A stretch of DNA of 48,500 nt from an uncultured Eubacteriales bacterium. GTDB taxonomy: Bacteria > Bacillota > Clostridia > Christensenellales > Borkfalkiaceae. A program made the translations under genes and the position numbers. Below are positions 37,683 through 45,974 of the stretch, piece by piece. Position 1 is the stretch's first letter. Every line of letters starts with the position of its first letter. The DNA lies in assembly GCA_900545325.1 (NCBI GenBank), contig UQZE01000002.1, positions 1-48,500 on the forward strand. Reading direction: 5' to 3'. The notes beneath the pieces were generated by a model. It was not told where the DNA came from and did no database searches. It saw only the letters and a list, made by a program, of their open reading frames with translations.

Positions 37683-39371
37683 ATGAAAGGCACATTTACC
37701 GTTGCAAACGAATTTTACAAATCGTCGCAGAACGGCGCGCCCGCGAAGGAAACGGCGAAACTTTTTGCGGCGAAAAACGACAGGGCGTCGTTCCAGATCG
37801 TCGTCGACGCGGGCGGCGAGGCATGCCGCGTGAATACGGGCACCATGCCGGGCATCGGCATGAATGCGGGCAGGACGGTCTATCGGGCGGCGGTATCCGC
37901 GCCGCCGTTTCAAACGAGGCTCTACGCCGAGGGCTATCTGCCCGACGGCGAAAACGTACTTTTTGCGGATATGCTCGATACCGCGCCGCTCAAGGACTAC
38001 GACGGCACGGTCCGTCCCGCGATCTGGGCGGACGTGATCGTTCCGCCCGACGCCGCCGCGGGGCGTTATACGATAACGATCAGCCTGTATGCGTCCGCGG
38101 GCGCGTTCGGCGAACGGCTGCTTGAAAAAAAGGAAATTCCGCTGACCGTTTACGACCGCGTCATGCCCCGTCCCGAGGATTATAAAATCTATCTCGACTT
38201 GTGGCAGCACAATTCCAACCTGGCGCGATATTACGGCGTGGATCTGTGGAGCGACGAACATTTTGAACATATCGAACGCGCCGTGGCCATGCTCGCCCGC
38301 TTGGGGCAAAAATCCGTTACCGTCCTTTTGGGCGACTGCCCGTGGCAGGGCTGGGGCTGTCATCTCATGCAGAGCACGCCCGCGGAACTTTACGAATACT
38401 CCCTCGCGCGCATTGAAAAGGACGAAAACGGCAGATACGTATATGATTTTTCCCGTCTGGAACGCTATATCGAACTTTGCGGAAAGCACGGGATAAACGG
38501 GGATATTTCGGTCTACGGCCTTTTGGGCATCTGGAAAATGCCCTTCTTTCCCGCAGAGAAAACAAACCATTGCGAAAACGTGCTCATCCGTTACCTCGAC
38601 CGCGGGGACGGCGCCTATAAATATATGGGCACTTCCGAAGAGATAGCGGAATTTATCGCCGCCGCCTTCCGCTTTTTCAAAGAAAAAGGCTGGTTTGAAC
38701 GCGTGCTTATCAGCGGCGACGAGCCCGCGGACATGACGGCGTACCGCAAGAGCGCGGAATTTATCCGTTCCGTGGAACCCGACGTAAAGTTCAAGCTCGC
38801 GCTCGACCACGCGGAAGTGATAGACGAATTTGCAAACAGCTTAAAATGCTGCGCGGCCTCCTTTCCCTGTTCCTGCAGCCGCGGCCGCTTTCTCAACGAA
38901 TGGAAAAACGACGGGAGAAAACTTCTCTTTTACGTCTGCAATATTCCCGACAGGCCGAACACGGTGTTCAAAAACAAACTTACGGAAGCGGTATTTTTGG
39001 GCGCGTTCGCCTATTATTTCAAATTCGACGGCTTTTTGCGCTGGGCGCATTACTGCTGGACGGCCGATCCGAGAAAAGACGTGCGCTACAACAACTTCGG
39101 TCTGCCTGCGGGCGACGTATGCCTGATCTACCCCGACCGACGCGGCGGCATGCTGGAATCGCTGCGGTATAAGGCGTTGCAGCGCGGGATACAGACATTC
39201 GAACTTCTCTCGCGCATGCCGCGCGAAAAAGCCGAAAAACTGCTCAGCCCCCTGTTTTACAGCAAAGATGCTAAAACGTATATGAAAGACGACAGACATA
39301 CTGCGGAATTTTTCCGCAGCGACGACGAAACCTACCTTTCCTTTATGAAATCGTTATTGAGCGGGGAATAA
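37683..39371 (+). CDS. DUF4091 domain, glycoside-hydrolase-like protein
   Basis: A 562-residue protein without a signal peptide. An N-terminal beta-sandwich (about 1-160) has RASFQIVVDAGG and GRYTITISLYASAG. A barrel-like part (about 170-430) has YLDLWQHNSNLARYYGVDLWSDEHF, YDFSRLERYIELCGKHGI and RVLISGDEPADM. The C-terminal DUF4091 region has YYFKFDGFLRWAHYCW, NFGLPAGDVCLIYP and ESLRYKALQRGIQTFELL. The family accompanies glycan-degrading genes and is suspected to be a glycosidase; residues such as Asp/Glu in GDEPAD could be catalytic, which is inference. It begins 12 bases after the GH39 stop with AAGGAGGAAAACGG. Confidence 0.88.
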   Translation: MKGTFTVANEFYKSSQNGAPAKETAKLFAAKNDRASFQIVVDAGGEACRVNTGTMPGIGMNAGRTVYRAAVSAPPFQTRLYAEGYLPDGENVLFADMLDTAPLKDYDGTVRPAIWADVIVPPDAAAGRYTITISLYASAGAFGERLLEKKEIPLTVYDRVMPRPEDYKIYLDLWQHNSNLARYYGVDLWSDEHFEHIERAVAMLARLGQKSVTVLLGDCPWQGWGCHLMQSTPAELYEYSLARIEKDENGRYVYDFSRLERYIELCGKHGINGDISVYGLLGIWKMPFFPAEKTNHCENVLIRYLDRGDGAYKYMGTSEEIAEFIAAAFRFFKEKGWFERVLISGDEPADMTAYRKSAEFIRSVEPDVKFKLALDHAEVIDEFANSLKCCAASFPCSCSRGRFLNEWKNDGRKLLFYVCNIPDRPNTVFKNKLTEAVFLGAFAYYFKFDGFLRWAHYCWTADPRKDVRYNNFGLPAGDVCLIYPDRRGGMLESLRYKALQRGIQTFELLSRMPREKAEKLLSPLFYSKDAKTYMKDDRHTAEFFRSDDETYLSFMKSLLSGE

Positions 39372-39372
39372 T

Positions 39373-40371
39373 ATGGAAACATATCAGATCGTTCTGCTCG
39401 TTCTCGCGGCAGCGGCGGCGCTCGCCGCCGCTGCCGCCGCTTTAATTTATTTCAATCTGCCGAAAATATTCGCGGCGAAGACGGCCTCCGCATTCGACAA
39501 CGGTCAGTTAAAAAAGCCGCCCCGCTACGAAGAATGCGCACGGCAGGTGCGGCGGCTGAAAAATTTACGGTATCCCTCCTCCCTGCCGAACAACCGCTGC
39601 GACCTTTATCTGCCCGCGGAGGAAAGCGAAGCTCCTCTGCCCGTCATATTCTGGATACACGGCGGAGGTTTTACGGCGGGTACGAAGGACGGCACGGAAA
39701 TCTTATGCACCATGCTCTGTTCGGAAGGTTTCGCCGTCGTTTCGGCGGACTACGCCTACGCGCCGCGGCACAAGTTTCCCTCCGTCACCCGACAGATCGG
39801 CGAGGCGGTAAACTTTCTGACCGCGTTGAAAAAGGACTATCCCCGGCTCGATCTCGACCGCGTGATCGTCGGCGGGGATTCCGCGGGCGGGCATTACTGC
39901 GCGCAGTATGCGGCGGCGCACACAAACCCTGCTTACGCCGCAGAACTCGGCGTAAAGACGGCACCCGTCCGCGTGAAAGGCGCGATCCTCTGCTGCGCGC
40001 CCCTCGATATAGCCACGATGCTGCCGCCCGCAAACTTTAAGCTGAAACTGCTTGCGGATACTTTTTTCAACGGTTATTTCGGCTTTGCGCCGCGGCGTAA
40101 AAAGCGCGGAAAAGCGCTTTCCGACATATCCGCGTTCGTTACGTCGGACTTTCCCCCCGCGTTCATTACGGACGGGAACACCTTTTCCTTCGAAGCGCAG
40201 AACAAAAACTTTGCCCGCCGCCTTGCGGAAGCAGGCGTGAGAACGGAGGAGGTGTTTTTCGACAAGGAAAACAGGGGCGTCGTCAACCACGAATACCTGT
40301 TCGAGCTGGACACGGAAACTGCGGCGGAAGGATACGCCCGCCTCACCTCGTTCCTGCGGTCGCTGACATAA
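39373..40371 (+). CDS. Alpha/beta hydrolase, HSL-type esterase with membrane anchor
   Basis: A 332-residue esterase. An Ala-rich hydrophobic segment (about residues 6-30) would anchor it in the membrane with the hydrolase outside. WIHGGGFTAG is the oxyanion-hole HGGG motif, IVGGDSAGGHYCAQY carries the nucleophile Ser (GDSAG), FITDGNTFSFE the acidic residue and NHEYLFEL the catalytic His. This is the hormone-sensitive lipase group, which includes carbohydrate acetylesterases. The ATG comes 1 base after the DUF4091 stop, so translation is coupled. A role in removing acetyl groups from the glycan substrate is inferred from the operon. Confidence 0.9.
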   Translation: METYQIVLLVLAAAAALAAAAAALIYFNLPKIFAAKTASAFDNGQLKKPPRYEECARQVRRLKNLRYPSSLPNNRCDLYLPAEESEAPLPVIFWIHGGGFTAGTKDGTEILCTMLCSEGFAVVSADYAYAPRHKFPSVTRQIGEAVNFLTALKKDYPRLDLDRVIVGGDSAGGHYCAQYAAAHTNPAYAAELGVKTAPVRVKGAILCCAPLDIATMLPPANFKLKLLADTFFNGYFGFAPRRKKRGKALSDISAFVTSDFPPAFITDGNTFSFEAQNKNFARRLAEAGVRTEEVFFDKENRGVVNHEYLFELDTETAAEGYARLTSFLRSLT

Positions 40372-40410
40372 AACGGCCGCCCCATTTGCCCCATTCAGAC
40401 ATAAAACGAC

Positions 40411-40442
40411 CGCCCGCCGTTATTTACGGCGGGCGTTTTTTT
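40411..40442. terminator. Convergent terminator at the centre of the glycan locus
   Basis: CGCCCGCCGT (40411-40420) pairs with ACGGCGGGCG (40426-40435) around TATTT, followed by seven T. It ends the GH39 operon and faces the end of the GH3 operon. Confidence 0.9.
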
Positions 40443-40453
40443 ATTTTATTATT

Positions 40454-41428
40454 TCAGTTTTCGTCTGCCCTCGCGGTATGCGTTTCGGCAAAGCCGAGCA
40501 CTTCTTTCCAGTACATATCGCAGTTCACGGTATACGCCTGCGTGTGCATCGCGCCCCTACATACGACTTTGCGTTTTTCGCACGCCGCGGCCGCATAGAG
40601 TTCGTCCAGCATGCCGAACGGCACCACCGCATCCTTATCTCCGTGCAGAAACAACGTCGGCGTTGCCGAGCGCGATACCGCGGCGGCGACGTCGGCCTCG
40701 TTCAAATCGATACCCGTCTTTTTGCGGACGTATCCGAACGTCAGCGGAAGGATCGGAAAAACGGGCGTTTTTTTTATCTTCAGCACGCGGCGCAGCAGCC
40801 GTTTTGCGGATACGAACGACGAATCCGCGACCGCGGCTTTCACGTTGGCGGGCAGAGGTTCGCCCGTGGCCAGCAGAACGGTCGCAGCGCCCATAGAACC
40901 GCCGAACAGCACGATCTGCGCGGACGGATCCCCTTTGATTATAAAGGATATCCACCCCAGCAGGTCGTATTTTTCGAGCGCGCCGAACGCGGTGTATTCT
41001 CCGTCGCTCGCTCCGTGCGCCCGCTGGTCGGGCGCTAATACGTTCCAGCCCGCAACGTGAAAACGGTAGATAAATTCCGACATCTCGCGCGCGTCTATGC
41101 GATAGCCGTGCATGACGATCGCCCAGCGCCGTCCGCCCGTTTCGGCGCGTATTATATTTCCGCGCAGAACCGTTCCGTCCGCCGCCGAAATTTCCACGCG
41201 CTCTCGCGCCGCCGCGGAAAGATACCATTCGTCGCGGCGGTAAAATTCCTCTGTGTTCGGTCGGGGAACTTTTTCGTCGGGATTAAATTCCCTCTTTTCC
41301 GGCGGAATCCTGCGCAGCAGCGTTTCCGCGATCTTCGGGCACACCCGCCGATATACGACCGCCGAAAAAACCGCGGCGATCGACAGCAAGCCTGCCGCAG
41401 CGCATAAAACGGCGATAAGTGCTTTCAT
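40454..41428 (-). CDS. Alpha/beta hydrolase with N-terminal membrane segment
   Basis: A 324-residue hydrolase. The N-terminal hydrophobic stretch (about residues 3-27) suggests export or anchoring. The core has WAIVMHGYRIDAREMSEF, VLAPDQRAHGASDGEYTAFG, VLFGGSMGAATVLLA with the nucleophile Ser, FLHGDKDAVVPFGMLDELY with the catalytic Asp, and RGAMHTQAYTVNCDMYW with the His. This layout fits the DUF1749/FrsA-like or BAAT-like group of small hydrolases. Substrate is unknown. It is the last gene of the transporter operon, 30 bases after the esterase gene; AAAGG precedes the ATG. Confidence 0.88.
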   Translation of the reverse strand: MKALIAVLCAAAGLLSIAAVFSAVVYRRVCPKIAETLLRRIPPEKREFNPDEKVPRPNTEEFYRRDEWYLSAAARERVEISAADGTVLRGNIIRAETGGRRWAIVMHGYRIDAREMSEFIYRFHVAGWNVLAPDQRAHGASDGEYTAFGALEKYDLLGWISFIIKGDPSAQIVLFGGSMGAATVLLATGEPLPANVKAAVADSSFVSAKRLLRRVLKIKKTPVFPILPLTFGYVRKKTGIDLNEADVAAAVSRSATPTLFLHGDKDAVVPFGMLDELYAAAACEKRKVVCRGAMHTQAYTVNCDMYWKEVLGFAETHTARADEN

Positions 41429-41458
41429 AATCTGCCTTTACTTTGGTATTCATGCGTT

Positions 41459-42322
41459 TTACAGCGAAAATACGTCGCACAGAAATCTCTGGCTTTCTTC
41501 CATCCACACGCGGAATTCCTCCCTCGCCTTTTTCAAATGTCGGAGGATTTTCTCGTCCTTCAAAAACGCCTGCGCCTCGGGCGGCATCTTCGCTATATCG
41601 GGCATTACCGCTCGCGTCGCCAGACTGATGCCGTGCGGTCCGTTTTTGAATACATGCGTTTCAAAAGGAACATTGTTTTTCGCCAGCGCCGCCGCGAAAA
41701 GCAGCGTATTCATCACCGGCACGCAGGTATCTTCCGCCGAGTGGCATAAATAAGCGGGCGGCGTGTGCGGACCTGCGTAATTTTCGAGACTGAGCAGTTT
41801 CAGCGTTTCGCCGTCCAGTCCCTTTCCGTGCACCGTCTTTATGCCGGGGTAGGAATATTCCTCCGCCGTGATGCAGGGATAAATCAAAACGAGGGCGTTC
41901 GGCTTCGCCGTTTCGGGCGCAAGCCCCGCCTTTTCCGCCAGCATAGGCCAATGAACGCCCACGCTGGCGGCGAGGTGTCCGCCCGCGGAAAAACCGACGA
42001 GCGCTATCTTGTCAACGTCCACAAACCAATTCTCGGCGTTGGCGCGTATGGCGGCGAGCGCCGCCGTTACTTCGAGCTGCGGCGCGGGAAAAACGCCCTT
42101 TTCCCCCACCGAATATTCCAGCGTGAACGCCTGAAATCCCTTTGCGGAATATTCCAGCGCAACGGGCTCGTTTTCGGGATTGGACACGAATTCGTATCCG
42201 CCGCCGGGCAGAACGAGCACGGCGGCGCGCCGATCCGCGTTTTTGATTTCGGGCGCGTTTTTCTGGATATACGCCGTGAGCACGGCGCCGTTTTCCCCGA
42301 TATTAACTCTTTCGATCTTCAT
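41459..42322 (-). CDS. Alpha/beta hydrolase, acetylxylan-esterase-like (BD-FAE type)
   Basis: A 287-residue cytoplasmic esterase. AAVLVLPGGGYEFVSN supplies the oxyanion hole, ALVGFSAGGHLAASVGVHWP the nucleophile (GFSAGGH), HSAEDTCVPVMNTLLFAAAL the Asp, and VFKNGPHGISLAT the His. These match the endo-1,4-beta-xylanase-B-like/BD-FAE esterases that remove acetyl or feruloyl groups from xylan fragments. Its ATG overlaps the permease stop (TGATG), so it is made together with the transporter. Taken with it, the gene suggests that acetylated oligosaccharides are imported and deacetylated inside. Confidence 0.9.
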   Translation of the reverse strand: MKIERVNIGENGAVLTAYIQKNAPEIKNADRRAAVLVLPGGGYEFVSNPENEPVALEYSAKGFQAFTLEYSVGEKGVFPAPQLEVTAALAAIRANAENWFVDVDKIALVGFSAGGHLAASVGVHWPMLAEKAGLAPETAKPNALVLIYPCITAEEYSYPGIKTVHGKGLDGETLKLLSLENYAGPHTPPAYLCHSAEDTCVPVMNTLLFAAALAKNNVPFETHVFKNGPHGISLATRAVMPDIAKMPPEAQAFLKDEKILRHLKKAREEFRVWMEESQRFLCDVFSL

Positions 42323-43209
42323 CAGCCCTTCACTCCTCCTATAATAATGCCTTTTTCAAAAAACTTCTGAACAAACGGATACAGAATTATCAGCGGCAGC
42401 GATCCCACTACGACCATGACCACGCGCAGGGACGCGAGGTAAAAAGTGATGGGATAACCGGAGGGAGAAAGCACGCCCTCGGCGCTGTTATTGATAAGTA
42501 TATCGCGCATAATGAGTTGCAGCGGATAAAGGTCTTTATGCGATTTGCTGATAAACATAGAGGCGTTTACCCATGAATTCCAATGCCCTATGGCGTTGAA
42601 CAGAACGACAGTGGCGATAAAGGACGTCGTGAGCGGGAGCATGATCTGCCACAGAATCCGCACGTGTCCCGCGCCGTCGATCTGCGCGGCCTCGCATATG
42701 GCGTCGTTGACCGATTCCATGCCGTTTTTCAGCATAATGATCGACATGGCGTTGCAGCAGGCGGGAATGATCATGGCCCACATCGTGTTCGTAAGGCCGA
42801 GACTCCTCACGACGAGGTAAAGCGGAATGACGCCGCCGTTGAACAGCATGGTGATGATGATAAACACCATCAGCGCGCGCTTGAACATTACGTTTTTGCG
42901 CGAAAGCACGTACGCCGCAAGCAGATCGAGCAGCAAGCCGAGCCCCGTCGCGCAGACCGTATAAATCACCGTATTTAAATAACTGCGCCAAAGACCGCTG
43001 TAAGAAAACAGCAGGGAATAGCCTTCCGTGGAAAATTTAATCGGTTTAAAGAGGAAGCCTTCGTAAAGCGAAAGCTGGATGGGGTCGGAAAAGGACGCCA
43101 TCAGCACGTGCCACATAGGCAGCACGCAGACGATCGCAAAAAACGCCGTCATTAAGATCGCCACGATCTTCGCAATGATATCCGACGGACTTTTTCTGAT
43201 TACGGACAT
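42322..43209 (-). CDS. Sugar ABC transporter permease, second subunit (YtcP/LplC-like)
   Basis: A 295-residue permease with six transmembrane helices. The start MSVIRKSPSDIIAKIVAIL follows GGAGGAAGAGA; the longer frame is rejected. The EAA loop EAAQIDGAGHVRILWQIMLPL contacts the ATPase. The N-terminal FAIVCVLPMWHVLMASFSDP and LYEGFLFKPIKFSTEGY are typical of the CUT1 LplC group for oligosaccharides. It follows the first permease by 13 bases and is coupled to the esterase gene. No ATPase gene is present in the window. Confidence 0.96.
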   Translation of the reverse strand: MSVIRKSPSDIIAKIVAILMTAFFAIVCVLPMWHVLMASFSDPIQLSLYEGFLFKPIKFSTEGYSLLFSYSGLWRSYLNTVIYTVCATGLGLLLDLLAAYVLSRKNVMFKRALMVFIIITMLFNGGVIPLYLVVRSLGLTNTMWAMIIPACCNAMSIIMLKNGMESVNDAICEAAQIDGAGHVRILWQIMLPLTTSFIATVVLFNAIGHWNSWVNASMFISKSHKDLYPLQLIMRDILINNSAEGVLSPSGYPITFYLASLRVVMVVVGSLPLIILYPFVQKFFEKGIIIGGVKG

Positions 43210-43222
43210 CTTCTCTTCCTCC

Positions 43223-44224
43223 TTAAAAAAGATTATTGTCGCCGAAACGGCGGGATATCGCGTTCGCAATGAGCAAGAGCACGAAACCGACCACGGAATT
43301 GAACAGGCTTATCGCCGTAGTGTAACTGATGCGCCCCTGTTCTATTCCGATACGGTAAACGTAAGTCGACAAAATATCCCCCACCTCGTACGTCGGGATA
43401 GAATACAGCAGGTGTATCTTTTCAAAGTTATAATTCAGTATAGCGGCGATTTTCAAAAGCAAAAAGATCATGATGGTAGACATGATCGACGGCAGCGTTA
43501 TTCTGAAAAGTTTCGCGGCTTTGCCCGCTCCGTCTATATCAGCTGCCTCGTAAAGAGTGGTGTCGATCGCGCAAAGCGCGGCGATATAGATGATGCTGCC
43601 GTAACCCGTCGCCTGCCAGACATTGGAAAAAATAACGATCCAGCGGAAAAAACGGGCGTCGCCCAATATTCCCGCGCCGTCGGCCACCAAGCCGAGCTTT
43701 TGAAACAAAACGCCGAAAAGCCCGTTTGCCGACGTAAAATCGCGCACGATACCGCACACGACGACCATCGATATGAAATACGGCATATAGACCATAGTCT
43801 GCGTAACGCGGCGGTAGGCTTTGTTGTGGATTGAATGTAAAAACAAAGCGAGTATGATCGGCGCGGGAAAGACGAATACGATATCCATCAGGCTGAACAT
43901 CAAAGTATTGCGCAGCAGCCGCCCGAAATAGGGGTCGGCAAAAAACGTTTTAAAATGATACAGCGCGTCCCTGACGCCCTCTAAATTCGTAGCCCATGGA
44001 CTGCCGAATATTCCCTTTATCGTGCTGTAATCCTTAAACGCGACGACGAGCCCCACCATCGGAAAATAAGAAAACGCGATAAAAAACACCACGACGGGCA
44101 ATATCATTATGTACAGCGGGTAATTCCGCCGCAAATCGGTTTTCAACCGTATTCCGGCACCTTGACGCAAGGTGCCGGACGGAGCACCTGCTCCGTCCGA
44201 CGCAAAAATTTTGTTCTTTTTCAT
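43223..44224 (-). CDS. Sugar ABC transporter permease, first subunit (LplB-like)
   Basis: A 333-residue permease with six helices. After a polar N-terminal tail, RRNYPLYIMILPVVVFFIAFSYFPMVGLVVAFKDYS is the usual LplB-type start. The EAA loop is EAADIDGAGKAAKLFRITLPSI, and the C-terminus ends ISRRFGDNNLF. Codons about 9-24 of the tail are made of two adjacent inverted repeats, which looks like a small inserted element and lies outside the conserved core. GAAAGGCAGAA precedes the ATG, 19 bases after the binding-protein stop. Confidence 0.96.
   Translation of the reverse strand: MKKNKIFASDGAGAPSGTLRQGAGIRLKTDLRRNYPLYIMILPVVVFFIAFSYFPMVGLVVAFKDYSTIKGIFGSPWATNLEGVRDALYHFKTFFADPYFGRLLRNTLMFSLMDIVFVFPAPIILALFLHSIHNKAYRRVTQTMVYMPYFISMVVVCGIVRDFTSANGLFGVLFQKLGLVADGAGILGDARFFRWIVIFSNVWQATGYGSIIYIAALCAIDTTLYEAADIDGAGKAAKLFRITLPSIMSTIMIFLLLKIAAILNYNFEKIHLLYSIPTYEVGDILSTYVYRIGIEQGRISYTTAISLFNSVVGFVLLLIANAISRRFGDNNLF
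44154..44199. repeat. Two overlapping inverted repeats within the permease gene
   Basis: CCGGCACCTTG (44154-44164) pairs with CAAGGTGCCGG (44168-44178), loop of 3. CGGACGGAGC (44176-44185) pairs with GCTCCGTCCG (44190-44199), loop of 4. Both arms are perfect. The reading frame stays open through them. Confidence 0.75.
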
Positions 44225-44243
44225 TTCTGCCTTTCAATTCAAT

Positions 44244-45959
44244 TTATCTCGCGATATATCTTTGATATGCCGCGGCGTAAACTTTCACGAGTTCGTCCAC
44301 TTTATAAGTATTTTTGAGCGTGCTGACGAAATCTTCAAAAGACGGCGCATTTTTACTGATTATATAATTCACCGTAAATTCGTCCTTAAACTTGTTGATG
44401 TTCAGTTCGTACGCCTCGGCCACCCTGCCTTCCGCTTCGGTAAGCGTAACGGTCGGCATGACGTAGGAATTGTCGCAATTCCAAACTTCCGTCATCGCGC
44501 TCTTTTCTTCTTCGTTCACAACCTGCAATTCTCTTTCCCAGTCATATTTGAATGCGAAATTCAACGAGCAGTATTTATTGATCGCGTCCGAAAAGCTGAG
44601 CCCTTGCTGACCTTCCTTGTTCGCGGTGATTTTTTCCGTGAATTGAGGCTTGCCGTCCACCATCGTAAAGGTATCGTTTTCGATCCCGTAGTTCATCAGA
44701 AGGCTGCCCTTATCCGTAAAGAGATAGTTGAACCATTCCACGATCGCCTTTACCTTTTCTTCCGTCTTGACGCGGTTCGTCACTACGGCGTATGCCGAAG
44801 ATTTTTCGGTATAACGGATGTGCAGTTCGTCCGAAGCGTTCAGTTTGGGCGCGGCGACGGGACGGAGATTATACACTTCCTTCCCCTGCGCCTGATAGAA
44901 CGTTTCGTAATTCTTCATAAGGTCTTCGTAGGTGTGGATATACGTGTAGATCATGGGGAACGCCGCGTATTGCGCGGGATTGTAGGTCGCATTAGCCATA
45001 ATCTGCATGGCGGCAGCCATGTCGCCCTTGCCCAGAGCTTCCTGCAAGGCCGCCTGGTCGTAGGCGAAGTTATCCATCGCGGGCATCTGCGGCATCTGCG
45101 ATTCCGTTCCTTCGTTGTTTGTATAAAAGTTCGCGTCGATCAATCCTTTTTGATACCAGTCGCGCATTTTATCGAGATACTGCTTATATTCGGGCTGCGT
45201 GGCGCCGTACGTCACGGTATTGCCGTTTTTCAGATACAACCCGCTCGAAACCTGATAGCCCGCATTCAGCGTGCCGACCATGTCCGTACCCGTGTAATAC
45301 AGGAAGAGAGGCGCCTTTTTCCCGCCGTGGATATTATCCTTGACGTACGTCAGGAATTTTTCCCAGTCGTCGTAAGTAACGAGGTCCTTCAACTCGCCGC
45401 CTTTTTCTATGACGCCCGTCGCCTCTTCGTAAAGTCTGAGCCAGTCCTCGCGCACGACGAACCCGTACCAAGGTCCCTGTTCGGAAATGGGAATGTTGTA
45501 GATTCCCGCCATTTTTCCGCTGTCCGTTTTGGTGAATTTCTTGACGGAATCGTAACTTTCGTCGATCGTTTTGAGATAATCGGGCGCATATTTTTCGATA
45601 TATTCGGTCAGATCCCAGATCACGCCGTCGGCAATGCCCTTTTCTATGCCGCCCGGATATCCGGCACCGACCTGCACGTCGCTTATGAACATTACGTCGT
45701 AATTTTGATAGTCGCCCGTCCACATCTGCTGAATGTCGTTATACACGCCGTGCGTATATTCGACTTTGACGCCCGTGCGTCTTTCAAGTTCCTGATAAAC
45801 GCTGAGCTCGTTGTAGCTTGTGTATCCGCTGACGACTTCGAAAGGCAGGAAAATCTTTATGGTATTAGGATCTTCCGCTTTCTTGCACGCGCTCGCCGTA
45901 GCGACGACACCGAACGCCAGCAGTACGCACATGACAATGCTGATAAGTTTTCTTTTCAT
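44244..45959 (-). CDS. Extracellular sugar-binding lipoprotein of the ABC transporter (LplA-like)
   Basis: A 571-residue solute-binding protein. The signal peptide ends in a lipobox, TASAC, with Cys25 as the lipid-attached residue. The mature part starts KKAEDPNTIKIFLPFEVVSG. Family-like segments include ELERRTGVKVEY, YDVMFISD and IYNIPISEQGPWYGFVVREDWL. The size, about 550 residues, is that of LplA/YtcQ-type binding proteins for complex oligosaccharides rather than the 400-residue maltose type. GGAGGAAACAAAG precedes the ATG. It lies between the GH3 gene and the permeases; the ligand is inferred only from the enzymes around it. Confidence 0.95.
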   Translation of the reverse strand: MKRKLISIVMCVLLAFGVVATASACKKAEDPNTIKIFLPFEVVSGYTSYNELSVYQELERRTGVKVEYTHGVYNDIQQMWTGDYQNYDVMFISDVQVGAGYPGGIEKGIADGVIWDLTEYIEKYAPDYLKTIDESYDSVKKFTKTDSGKMAGIYNIPISEQGPWYGFVVREDWLRLYEEATGVIEKGGELKDLVTYDDWEKFLTYVKDNIHGGKKAPLFLYYTGTDMVGTLNAGYQVSSGLYLKNGNTVTYGATQPEYKQYLDKMRDWYQKGLIDANFYTNNEGTESQMPQMPAMDNFAYDQAALQEALGKGDMAAAMQIMANATYNPAQYAAFPMIYTYIHTYEDLMKNYETFYQAQGKEVYNLRPVAAPKLNASDELHIRYTEKSSAYAVVTNRVKTEEKVKAIVEWFNYLFTDKGSLLMNYGIENDTFTMVDGKPQFTEKITANKEGQQGLSFSDAINKYCSLNFAFKYDWERELQVVNEEEKSAMTEVWNCDNSYVMPTVTLTEAEGRVAEAYELNINKFKDEFTVNYIISKNAPSFEDFVSTLKNTYKVDELVKVYAAAYQRYIAR

Positions 45960-45974
45960 CTTTGTTTCCTCCTT

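Noticed and set aside
36432..38810. 792-codon minus-strand open frame opposite GH39 and DUF4091
   Set aside because: It mirrors two clearly recognised plus-strand genes, crosses their junction, has no ribosome binding site or recognisable domain, and is explained by codon bias of the true genes.
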